A stretch of DNA of 32,284 bases. Origin: Gracilaria vermiculophylla. Its lineage: Eukaryota; Rhodophyta; Florideophyceae; Gracilariales; Gracilariaceae. The notes beneath the pieces are model-generated. The model made no database searches, was not told the origin of the DNA, and was given only the letters and a program-made list of their open reading frames with translations. Below, one piece after another: positions 9,153 through 16,731 of this stretch; position 1 is the first letter of the stretch; each line of letters starts with the position of its first letter. The stretch lies in the NCBI GenBank assembly GCA_019155205.2, contig JAHNZQ020000227.1, positions 702,741 to 735,024 of the forward strand, read 5' to 3'. A program made the translations under genes and the position numbers.

Positions 9153-9871
9153 TGTTGCTCTGCTTGTTCATCTTGTTGGTGTAGCAGCTGTTGCCGATGG
9201 TATTGATGGTTTGGGCGGCGCGCATTCGCTGGCATCCTTTTGACGCACCCAATGGTTCGAGTCATGCGTGCGCGTGATTGCGCAAAACTTTACACTTTGC
9301 GCGCGCGCGCGCGCGCGCGCCAACATGCGCCGCCGCCGCCGCAGCGCGCGCCAGCACGCGGCGCGGACGGCGCCGCGCGCGCTCGCGTCAAACGGGCGCG
9401 CGCGTATGATGCGCGCCGCGGCCGCGCCCCGCGCTGCCAGCCGCGAAGAAAAAGGGGTGGCGACGTGAATTGAGCGCGCGCCGAGGATCGGGCGCGGCGG
9501 GAGCGACCCGCGCCGCGCCGCGCCGCGCCGCGCTCAATTCAGCGTCGCGTGTGGCGCGCCGCCAGCCGCTCTCCACGCCGCGCGCCGCCGTGTATGTGAG
9601 AGAGCCGCTGCGCCGCGCCGCGCCGCGCCGCGCCGCGTCGCACGGCAGTTTGTATTACACTGCGCGGCGCGGCGGCGGCGGCGGCGCGCTGTCAAGCGGC
9701 TCATACGGCGCGCCGCGCTGGCGGCACGCGCCGGTAGCCGCGAGAGCAGGCAACGCGGCATGCGCCAGCTCGCGTGCCGCCGCCGCGTGCGAGCGCTGCA
9801 AAACTCAAAACCGTCGTGTATCTGCGCGCCGCGCCGCGCGCGTGGTACGCCGCGCACACAACGCGCCTCGC

Positions 9872-9915
<44 letters not shown>

Positions 9916-10049
9916 GAGAAACAGCGCCGCGAATACACATCGTTTGCGCGCGCAGCGGCGGCGGCGTAGGGTTTGGGAATGGCGCAGCACGCTGCGCCGC
10001 CATGCATGGCTGCGGCGCCGCTGGCGCGCTGCTGCGCTGGCGCACACTG

Positions 10050-10132
10050 CGCCAGCGCCAGCGCCAGCGCCAGCGCCAGCGCCAGCAGCGTCAGTAGCGC
10101 CACCAGCGCCATCAGCGCCACCAGCGCCCACG
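10050..10132. repeat. GCCAGC hexamer array passing into 9-bp AGCGCCA(C/T)C array
   Basis: About seven GCCAGC units are followed by units of AGCGCCACC or AGCGCCATC. The same core (AGCGCCA) is shared, so one array probably grew from the other. Confidence 0.75.
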
Positions 10133-10470
10133 CTGTTCCTTAGCATGGGCGCGCGCGCGCGCACTGCGGAGCAACGCGCCGCGCGTCGCAACGGCCACGC
10201 GGCGAACAAAGCACGCTAACAACGGGCGCACACTCAGCGTGCGCCACTTTTAATGAGTCAAATGCACAAGCAGCATGCGCACGCGCACGCTCCGCGCTGC
10301 GCCGCCGCCGACCGCCGCCGACCGCCGCCGCCGCCGCCGCCCTCGCCAGCCTCATGCATGCACATCCTTCGCACGGTGGCGCAAGCAACGCAAGAGCAAA
10401 AGTAGGCCGGTAAACAACAACAACAACAAACAAACAAAAAAGGGGTAAACGCATCAGTGGCGCACATCAG

Positions 10471-10640
10471 TCATGGGCACGGCTTGGTGACCAGCGGCTG
10501 CGACGTGGTGAAAAAGTCGGACGCAGGCAGCGACGATACCAGCTCGTCCGAGTTGAGCGCCTTGAACGGCGCCATGTCGTTGCTGGGCTGCGAGCTCAGC
10601 ACGCCCATGTGCAGCGCGGCCGACATGGGCAGCGACGCGT

Positions 10641-10673
<33 letters not shown>

Positions 10674-10960
10674 TGCGCACGCCGTGCTTGTCGTGCACGT
10701 CCTGGCTCTGCGAGCACGTGAGCCCCGTGTGAAAGTCGTTGACGTCCGTGTCGTGCAAGGCGACGGGCGACAAGGAGCACGGCGGCGGCACGGCCGACGG
10801 CGTGCGCGCGTTGACGTAGCGCTGGTGCAGCGGCGTGGACGGCGGCTGCGCCAGCGGCTGCGACATGGGCTGCGACATGGGCTGCGACATGGGCTGCGAT
10901 AGCGGGTGCGACAGCGGCTGTGACAGCGACTGCGACTGCGACTGCGGCGGGGCGGAGGCA

Positions 10961-11001
<41 letters not shown>

Positions 11002-11493
11002 GGCGGTGGCCAGGCGCGCCTGCAGCTGTTGCACGCGCTTTTGCAGGCGCGCGGAGCGCTGCTTCTCGGCGGCGAGCGACTGCTGCAGTTGGAGCACGTG
11101 CAACGACTGGGGGGCAGAGCGGCGGGCGGCGGGGGGGTCGGGCAGCGCGGGGTCGGGCAGCGACGCCAGGTGGTGCGCCAGCTCGCGTTTGAGCACCTCG
11201 GCGTACACCTTGGAGGCGCTGGCGGACTTGCGGTTGTTCTCGAGGCGGATGGTGTACTTTTGGGCGGGCGTGAGGCCGGAGCGGTCGATGGCGGCGGCGT
11301 GGTGGGCGAGGCGGGCGTTGCGGAGGCGCTTGAAGTGCTCGCGCGCGTCGGAGGCGGCGGCGTGGCAGTGGCGCTCGACGGGCGAGTTGCCGGTGTCGTA
11401 CGCGATGTTGCGGCGCTTGCAGTACAGCTGCACGAAGTGGATGGGGTCGTCGGCGGCGGGGTCGGGCGCGGGCCTCTTGCACAGGCGGGGCAT
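10471..11493 (-). CDS. bZIP-like transcription factor with interrupted zipper
   Basis: 340 residues. Residues 83-103 (RLENNRKSASASKVYAEVLKR) fit the bZIP basic-region pattern N-R-x-S-A-x-x-S-(R/K), with Lys95 at the usual Arg position. The leucine zipper is not continuous: Pro-rich residues 113-128 follow, and only then a clear coiled coil at about 131-161 (LHVLQLQQSLAAEKQ...). A Cys/His-containing N-terminus (about 1-65) is unassigned. The C-terminal half is low complexity: Ala run, a Ser-Gln-Pro-Met repeat from 12-bp DNA repeats near 10850-10910, and a Pro10 run. DNA binding is inferred from the basic region only. High GC codon use matches its neighbours. It reads toward the SCY1-like gene and starts 61 bp from the long poly-G tract, so its promoter lies in or next to a homopolymer. 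Confidence 0.6.
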
Positions 11494-11554
11494 GTTGGAG
11501 GCGGGGGAGAGGCGGGGGAGGCGATGGCGGGGGAGCGGGCGGCGCGGGTTGTGT

Positions 11555-11638
<84 letters not shown>

Positions 11639-11652
11639 CGGGGGGGGGGGGG
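11555..11652. repeat. Poly-G homopolymer, 84 nt, then C and 13 G
   Basis: G run 11555-11638, C at 11639, G run 11640-11652. It lies upstream of the bZIP-like start. Its length is likely unreliable, because homopolymers this long are poorly resolved and an assembly gap follows. If real, it could form stacked G-quadruplexes. Confidence 0.9.
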
Positions 11653-11653
11653 C

Positions 11654-11695
11654 CGGAGAGGGTGCGGCGGAGAGGGTGTGGCGGAGAGGGTGGAG
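11654..11695. repeat. 14-bp tandem repeat, three copies
   Basis: Three units of CGGAGAGGGTG(C/T)GG with small differences, immediately after the poly-G. Confidence 0.8.
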
Positions 11696-11776
11696 CGAAA
11701 GGTGCGGCGATGGGTGGGAAGAAAAGGATGGCAAGAATAGCGAAGCGTGGTCGGGAAGAGCAGTAAATGCAGCTTT

Positions 11777-11876
11777 NNNNNNNNNNNNNNNNNNNNNNNN
11801 NNNNNNNNNNNNNNNNNNNNNNNNNNNNNNNNNNNNNNNNNNNNNNNNNNNNNNNNNNNNNNNNNNNNNNNNNNNN
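11777..11876. other. Assembly gap of exactly 100 N
   Basis: 100 undetermined bases, the conventional placeholder for a gap of unknown size. The true distance, and any sequence within it, cannot be known from the window. Confidence 0.98.

Positions 11877-11933
<57 letters not shown>
11877..11933. repeat. Poly-G homopolymer, 57 nt, at gap edge
   Basis: Continuous G from the last N to 11933. With the run at 11555-11652 it suggests that the gap formed because assembly failed in or near G homopolymers. Confidence 0.9.
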
Positions 11934-12239
11934 CGGCGGGCGCGGCGCGGCGGGAGCGCAGGCGCGCGGCGCGCGCTTAAGCGGCGGCGCCGTGCATGGC
12001 AGGCCGGCGGCGATTGGAGGGCGCGCGGCGCGCGCGGCGCGCGCGGCGCGCTGTGCGCTGGCACAGCGCGACGTGGCGCGCGTGGCCACGCCACTACACG
12101 TGCAAGCGCCGCACGCGCCGCGCCAGTGGCTGTTTCCGCCGCGCGCGGCGCACACGCCGCCATACCTCATCCGTCTAAATATACCGCGGCGGCGCCGCGC
12201 GCGTGCCGCGCAGTTGCACTCTGACGTACTGCTCGTACG

Positions 12240-12350
12240 CGCGCGCGCCGCACGCCGCGCGCCGCGCGCCCGCGCGCCGCGCACAGCGCGCCTCGCGCCG
12301 CGCGCCGCGCGCCGCGCGCCGCGCGCCGCGCGCCGCGCGCCGCGCGCGCG
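12240..12350. repeat. CGCCGCG-type tandem array upstream of the zinc-finger gene
   Basis: Repeated 8-bp CGCGCCGC units, most regular at 12291-12345, ending in a (CG)n tract directly before the TATA box. Confidence 0.75.
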
Positions 12351-12353
12351 CCC

Positions 12354-12360
12354 TATAAAA
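12354..12360 (+). promoter_or_regulatory. TATA box TATAAAA
   Basis: CCCTATAAAACGCC stands alone as the only AT-rich stretch in over 100 bp of GC repeats, 152 bp before the zinc-finger ATG. Position and context make it a credible core promoter. Confidence 0.65.
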
Positions 12361-12415
12361 CGCCGCGGCCGCCGCCGCCCCCTCGACGCGCCCCTCGCCT
12401 CCCCCCCCCCACATC

Positions 12416-12485
12416 CGCCGCGCCCGCCGCTCCCGCCGCGCCCGCCGCTCCCGCCGCGCCCGCCGCTCCCGCCGCGCCCGCCGCG
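12416..12485. repeat. 18-bp tandem repeat in zinc-finger 5' leader
   Basis: About three and a half copies of CGCGCCCGCCGCTCCCGC between the TATA box and the ATG, so probably transcribed in the 5' UTR. Confidence 0.8.
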
Positions 12486-12511
12486 CGCGCCAGCTTGTGC
12501 TTGCCTGCGCC

Positions 12512-12661
12512 ATGTCGCACCACCACTCGTTGCGCCTCCCGCCGCTGGACCTCGCGCGCCAGACCTCCTCGTTCAACGCGCTGCTGCCGCCGCTGTCGCG
12601 CGTGCGCACGTCGTCCACGCGGCTCCCCCCCCCGCCCGCCGCGCCGCCGCACCTGCCGCTC

Positions 12662-12692
<31 letters not shown>

Positions 12693-12766
12693 TGCTGCCG
12701 CCGTACGGCGCGCACGCTGCTTCGCACGCGTCTGCGTCCGCGTCGCACCAAGCGGCAGCGGCGGCG

Positions 12767-12807
<41 letters not shown>

Positions 12808-13163
12808 AGCGCGGCGGCTGCAGCCCATCCGGCGCACGGTGCGCACGTCGCACGGCGTGCGCGAAGTGTACGCATGCCCGTTCGAGCGCTGCGCGCGCAC
12901 CAGCACGGAGCACTCCAACCTCAAGGCGCACATGCGACTGCACACGGGCGAGCGGCCGTACGCGTGCTCGGCGCCGGGCTGCCGCAAGAACTTCCGCTGG
13001 AAGTCGAGTCTGACGTACCACCAGAAGGCCATTCACGCGCCCGTCAAGCCGTACCAGTGCGTGCCGTGCAGCAAGCACTTTGTGGAGAAGCGCAAGTACC
13101 GCATGCACCTGCAGATGTGCCCGTACGCGCCGCCGTCGTCGCCGCTGTCCAGCTCGCCGCCGC

Positions 13164-13194
<31 letters not shown>

Positions 13195-13222
13195 GCCGCC
13201 GTCGGCGCCGCCGCGCCGCTAG
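12512..13222 (+). CDS. Three-finger C2H2 zinc-finger protein
   Basis: 236 residues from the ATG at 12512; the in-frame GTG at 12497 is rejected. After a Pro- and Ala/Gly-rich N-terminus (to about 100) come three contiguous fingers. Finger 1: Cys122, Cys127, His140, His144. Finger 2: Cys152, Cys157, His170, His175. Finger 3: Cys183, Cys186, His199, Cys203, so a C2HC variant. The linker between fingers 1 and 2 is HTGERPY, the standard Kruppel linker, and finger 2-3 is HAPVKPY. The C-terminus is a Ser/Pro tail. A nuclear DNA-binding transcription factor is expected; the target is unknown. The two GAG/AHG knuckle lengths (C-x4-C) resemble TFIIIA/ZIC-type fingers. A TATA box lies 152 bp upstream. 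Confidence 0.85.
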
Positions 13223-13440
13223 CGCCGGGGGGGCGGCGCCGCTGCGCGCCGTTTGTAAAAGCGTTGCGCGCAAGCCGCTCGCAGTTGCGGCTCTCAGCGC
13301 CTCCACCCGCGCGACGCAGTCGAGCGCTATTTTTATCTCGCGCCACCCTTTTTTTAGCGCGCCGCCACCCGCCTCGCGCCCACTGCGCGCGCGCCACGCG
13401 TCGCTGCGCGCGCGCGCGCCCCGCGCGCGCGCGCGCTTAC

Positions 13441-13955
13441 CTTCATTGCAGCCCACCGCTCGTACTTGGCGCGCAGCCGCGCGCGCGCGCGCCCAATGCA
13501 TGTGGCCCCTTCGCCCTCATGCACCTCGCCGCCCTTCGCACCAACCATCCCTCTCCTTCCGCCGCCGTCTCCTTTCCCGCCTCCCCTTCCCCGCCGTGCC
13601 CCCTCTCCAGATGCCTCCTTCCACCGCTCCAACTTGGCGCGCGCGCGCGCGCGCCCATTGCATGTGGCGCCTTGTCGCACCTCGCCGCCCTTCACTCCAC
13701 CCATCCCTCCATCCGCCGCCGTCTCCTTCCCTCCCCCCCACCCGCCTCCCCTTCTCCGCCGTGCCCCCTCTCCAGATGCCTCCTTCCACCGCTCCAAATT
13801 GGCGCGCGCGCGCGCCCATTGCATGTGGCGCCTTGTCGCACCTCGCCACCCTTCACACCGCCCATGCCCCCCCCCCCACCCGCCGTCTCCTTCTCCCCCG
13901 CCCTCCTCTCCTTCCCCACCATGCCCCTCTCCAAATGGCTGCTTCCATCCGCTTC
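13441..13955 (+). repeat. Three tandem ~160-bp repeats overlapping the protease start
   Basis: Each unit contains, in order, (C)TTGGCGCGCG..., CC(C)ATTGCATGTGG, a C/T-rich block with CTTTCC/CTTCCC runs, CCCCTCTCC and (A)ATGCCTCCTTCCACCGCTCC. The GCATGTGG anchor falls at about 13498, 13660 and 13819, giving periods of 162 and 159 bp. The third unit ends in the start region of the protease gene: CCCCTCTCCAAATGGCTGCTTCC (ATG at 13935) replaces CCCCTCTCCAGATGCCTCCTTCC of the earlier units. Seen directly; copy boundaries are approximate. Confidence 0.88.
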
Positions 13956-15027
13956 CGCGTCGCCGCCGCTGCCGCCGCCGCGCTGTGCCTGCCGCCGCTG
14001 GCCGCGCTGGCAGCAGCCACCGCCGCCGCCGCCACCGCCGCCACCGTCGCCGCCGCCAGCGCGCCGCGCGCGTCGCCGCGCATCGTCGGCGGCTCGCGCG
14101 AGTTGCACCCCTCCGTGTACATGTGGCAAGCCGTGTTTGAGCATTCCGGTACGCTGGTGCGCGCTGAGCGAGCCGCGCGCGTGTGTGTGCCGTCGCGTCG
14201 CCCACCGTCACTCACCACCGTCGTACGCGCTGTGTTGGCTGCGCGCGCCGCCAATAGGCTCCGTCATCTGCGGCGGCTCGCTGCTGAGCCACAACAAGGT
14301 GCTCACCGCCGCGCACTGCGACATCCGCGCGTGGCGCCGCCACGCGCGCAGCACCGTGCGCATCGGCGCCGCGTCGCTGCGCGCCGGCTCGCTGTTCCAC
14401 GTGGTGGCCACGTTCCGCCACGCCAACTTCTCGCGCGGCGCGCGCAACGAGCCGCAGCACGACCTCATGGTCGTCGAGTTCCACAACCGCGACCAGTCGC
14501 TGGGGCGCTGGGCGCCGGCGCTCAACCGCCGCCGCGAGCAGCCGGCGCGCCACCAGCCGCTCACCGCCAGCGGCTACGGGCGCACGGCGCAGCGCGGCCG
14601 CCTGCCGGGCCACCTGCGCTCGGCCGCCGTCCCGCTGGTGCCGCCGCCGCTGTGCGCGCGCACGTACGGCCGCGCCGTCGCCGCGCGCACGCACATCTGC
14701 GCCGGCGACGCGCGCTTCGACAGCTGCCAGGGCGACTCGGGCGGCCCGCTGTGGGCGCGCGCCGCGCGCAACCGCTCGCGCATCGTGCTGCTGGGCGTCG
14801 TGTCGTTCGGCTACGGCTGCGCCGCCGCGCGCGCGCCCGGCGTGTACACGCGCGTGTCCGCCTACGTGCCGTGGATCCGCGCCGAGCTGCGCCGCCCCGA
14901 CTCGCCCATGCACGCGCCGCGCGCGCCGCGCGCCCCCCGCTGGCCGCTCGCCGCCGCGCTCGCCGCCGCGTGCGCGCTGCTGCTCGTCGTGGCCGCCGCC
15001 GTGGCCTGCGCCTGCCTGCGCCGCTAG
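13935..15027 (+). CDS. Trypsin-like serine protease, C-terminal membrane anchor (split gene)
   Basis: Exon 1 13935-14148, exon 2 14258-15027; 327 residues after splicing. The intron (109 bp, GTACGC...CAATAG) is phase 1 and joins EHS to GSVICGGS, restoring a normal S1-family core. Signal peptide about 1-41; activation site Arg49|Ile50 in RIVGGS. Catalytic triad: His91 (LTAAHC), Asp140 (HDLMVV), Ser232 (DSCQGDSGGPL). Asp226, six before the Ser, is the trypsin S1 Asp189 position, and SFGYG plus PGVYTRV match trypsin, so cleavage after Arg/Lys is expected. A hydrophobic helix at about 297-322 (ALLLVVAAAVACACL) with a basic end anchors it to a membrane, catalytic domain outside. Reads with near-total G/C third positions. 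ATGs at the same place in the two upstream repeat units are in frame. Confidence 0.87.
14149..14257 (+). other. Intron of protease 1, 109 bp
   Basis: GT at 14149-14150 and AG at 14256-14257. Without removal the frame shifts at EHS and the ICGGS/TAAHC block lies in another frame. The splice boundary is supported by continuity of the trypsin fold. Confidence 0.85.
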
Positions 15028-15164
15028 CCGCCGCGCCGCTGCTGACAGCGCCACACCCGTTGCGCATGCACATAAAGCTGGCGCGCGCACACCGCCCACG
15101 CCCGTTGCCGTCGCCGCCGCCGCCGCCGCTGCCGCCTTGCTCCCTGCTCCTCCGCGCCGCGCTC

Positions 15165-16658
15165 ATGGCTTGTCGATGGCGCTTGCGCGCGTGCGCCTGC
15201 GTGTGCGCCTGCGCGCGCGCGCTGTGGCTCGGCTGCGTGCTGCTGGCGGCGGCGCAAGCGCGCCCAGCGCAGTGGCGCGTCACGCCCAAGCTGTTCGACG
15301 GCAGCACGTGCTCGTCGTCGGCGACGCAGCCGGTGGTGACGGTGCTGTCGTCGTGCCCGTGCTTCCTGCTGTACGACATCCGGTCGGCGGCGGCGGCCAC
15401 GTGGGACGTGTTCATGCTCAACGCGTCGTCGTACGTGCGGTGGCAGCGCGGCGGCTTCGGGGCGCAGCCGCAGTACGAGCGCGAGTACTCGGCGGTGGGC
15501 GCGCGCAGCGACGCGTGGACGGCGGTGCAGCTGGCGGCCACCAACGTGTTCCGCAGCGGGCGCTTCGCGCTGGTGATCCGCGCGGCGTCCAACCGCACGC
15601 AGTGCCTGGGCGGGGGGGCGCCGCCGCGCGCGTCGCGCGTGGTGTTCGAGCCCATGCCCACGCCGTGCCCGGTGGTGGCGCAGGCGCAGGCGCGCAACGG
15701 CAGCGGGCGCATCGTGGGCGGCAGCGCGGTGAACGACGCCAATTCGGGCGCGTCGTTCGCGTGGATGGCGCTGATCTGGGAGGTGCAGAGCGGCGGCGAG
15801 GCGCGGCCGGTGTGCGGGGGGGCGCTCTTCCGCGCGGGGTTCGTGGCGACGGCGGCGCACTGCCTGGTGCACACGGCGCCGCGGCGGTTCCGCGTGAGCG
15901 TGGGGCGCGCGACGGCGGAGCAGCAGCGGCGGCGGCTGGTGGCGGTGGCGGCGGCGGAGGCGCACCCGCAGTACCGCACGCTGCACGGCAACGAGGCGCT
16001 GTACGACGTGGCGGTGGTGCGGCTGGCGGGGGGGGGGGGGGGCGACGCGGCGCGCACGATTGCGCTGAACCGCGACGCGGCGGCGCCGGCGGCGGGGGAG
16101 ATGGTGACGGCGGCGGGGTTCGGGTACATCTCGGAGGAGTGGCCGGCGCTGCCGCAGCCGAACCGGCTGCTGCGCGTGGACGTGCCGGCGGCGTCGGCCG
16201 CGGCGTGCGCGCGCGCCCTGGGGGGGGTGCGCCCGGCGCTGCACCTGTGCGCGGGCTACGCGGGGGGGGGGTGCGACAGCTGCCAGGCCGACTCGGGCGG
16301 GCCGCTGCGGCTGCTGCGGGGGGGGCGCGAGCGCCTGGTCGGGCTCGTGTCCTTCGGCTGGGGCTGCGCCCGCCCGCGCTCCCCGGGCGTGTACACGCGC
16401 GTCAGCGCCGTGGCCGCGTGGATGCTGTCCGTGGCCGACGCGCACGACCGCGCCGCCGCCGCCGCCGCCGCGCGCTCGCGCCGCACCGCCCTGGCCGCCG
16501 CCTCCGCCGCCGCCGCCGCCGCCGCCGCCCTGGCCGCCGTCGCCGCCGTCGCGCTGCTGCTGCGCGCGCGCCGCCGCGCCGCGCGCCGCGCCTTCGCCGC
16601 CGCCGCCGCCGCCGCCCCCCCCAGCACCCCCCCCAGCGAGACCGGCGTCTCCGCGTAG
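15165..16658 (+). CDS. Trypsin-like serine protease with N-terminal domain and C-terminal membrane helix
   Basis: 497 residues, no intron seen. Signal peptide about 10-31; an alternative in-frame ATG at 15066 would put proline-rich sequence ahead of it and is less likely. Residues about 41-162 form an extra domain with several Cys and WDVFMLN...FALVIRA, recalling bacterial and eukaryotic extracellular beta-sandwich domains, not assigned. A low-complexity linker leads to Arg182|Ile183 (RIVGGS). Triad: His232 (TAAHC), Asp281 (YDVAVV), Ser377 (DSCQADSGGPL); Asp371 gives trypsin-like S1 specificity, and SFGWGC is conserved. A hydrophobic Ala-rich helix (about 448-467) followed by RARRRAARR is a membrane anchor with a cytosolic tail ending SETGVSA. 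It lies 137 bp behind protease 1 on the same strand. Poly-G runs inside the gene (near 16028-16040) keep the frame. Confidence 0.87.
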   Translation: MACRWRLRACACVCACARALWLGCVLLAAAQARPAQWRVTPKLFDGSTCSSSATQPVVTVLSSCPCFLLYDIRSAAAATWDVFMLNASSYVRWQRGGFGAQPQYEREYSAVGARSDAWTAVQLAATNVFRSGRFALVIRAASNRTQCLGGGAPPRASRVVFEPMPTPCPVVAQAQARNGSGRIVGGSAVNDANSGASFAWMALIWEVQSGGEARPVCGGALFRAGFVATAAHCLVHTAPRRFRVSVGRATAEQQRRRLVAVAAAEAHPQYRTLHGNEALYDVAVVRLAGGGGGDAARTIALNRDAAAPAAGEMVTAAGFGYISEEWPALPQPNRLLRVDVPAASAAACARALGGVRPALHLCAGYAGGGCDSCQADSGGPLRLLRGGRERLVGLVSFGWGCARPRSPGVYTRVSAVAAWMLSVADAHDRAAAAAAARSRRTALAAASAAAAAAAALAAVAAVALLLRARRRAARRAFAAAAAAAPPSTPPSETGVSA

Positions 16659-16686
16659 GCCCCCGCCCCGCGCGCGCCCCCCCCCA

Positions 16687-16692
16687 ATGCCC

Positions 16693-16731
<39 letters not shown>

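Larger units (their letters stand above)
7867..10470. other. 2.6-kb GC-rich gene-poor region with many simple repeats
   Basis: Lies between the convergent SCY1-like and bZIP-like genes. Long open frames occur in nearly all six frames, which is expected when stop codons are rare at very high GC; none resembles a protein family. The sequence holds a 17-bp direct repeat (CTTACAGC(G/A)ATGAATTG at 7978-7994 and 8041-8057), 9-bp, 18-bp, 5-bp and 6-bp tandem arrays, and several (GC)n tracts near 9131-9152, 9300-9320 and 10148-10161. I see no tRNA or other structured RNA in it. Confidence 0.6.

Noticed and set aside
9470..10219. 249-codon plus-strand frame and overlapping minus frames
   Set aside because: Made of simple-repeat Arg/Ala/Pro; open in several frames at once.
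11555..11933. Poly-G as a telomere
   Set aside because: It is pure G without T/A units and lies in the middle of a scaffold next to genes.
10454..12284. Long minus-strand open frames of 560-570 codons across the poly-G and N gap
   Set aside because: They read through the N block and poly-G (as poly-Pro) and are shadows of the bZIP-like gene.
11767..16658. Plus-strand open frames of 1086 and 1192 codons taken as single giant genes
   Set aside because: At this GC level stops are rare. The frames join unrelated pieces; only the protease and zinc-finger parts show family signatures.
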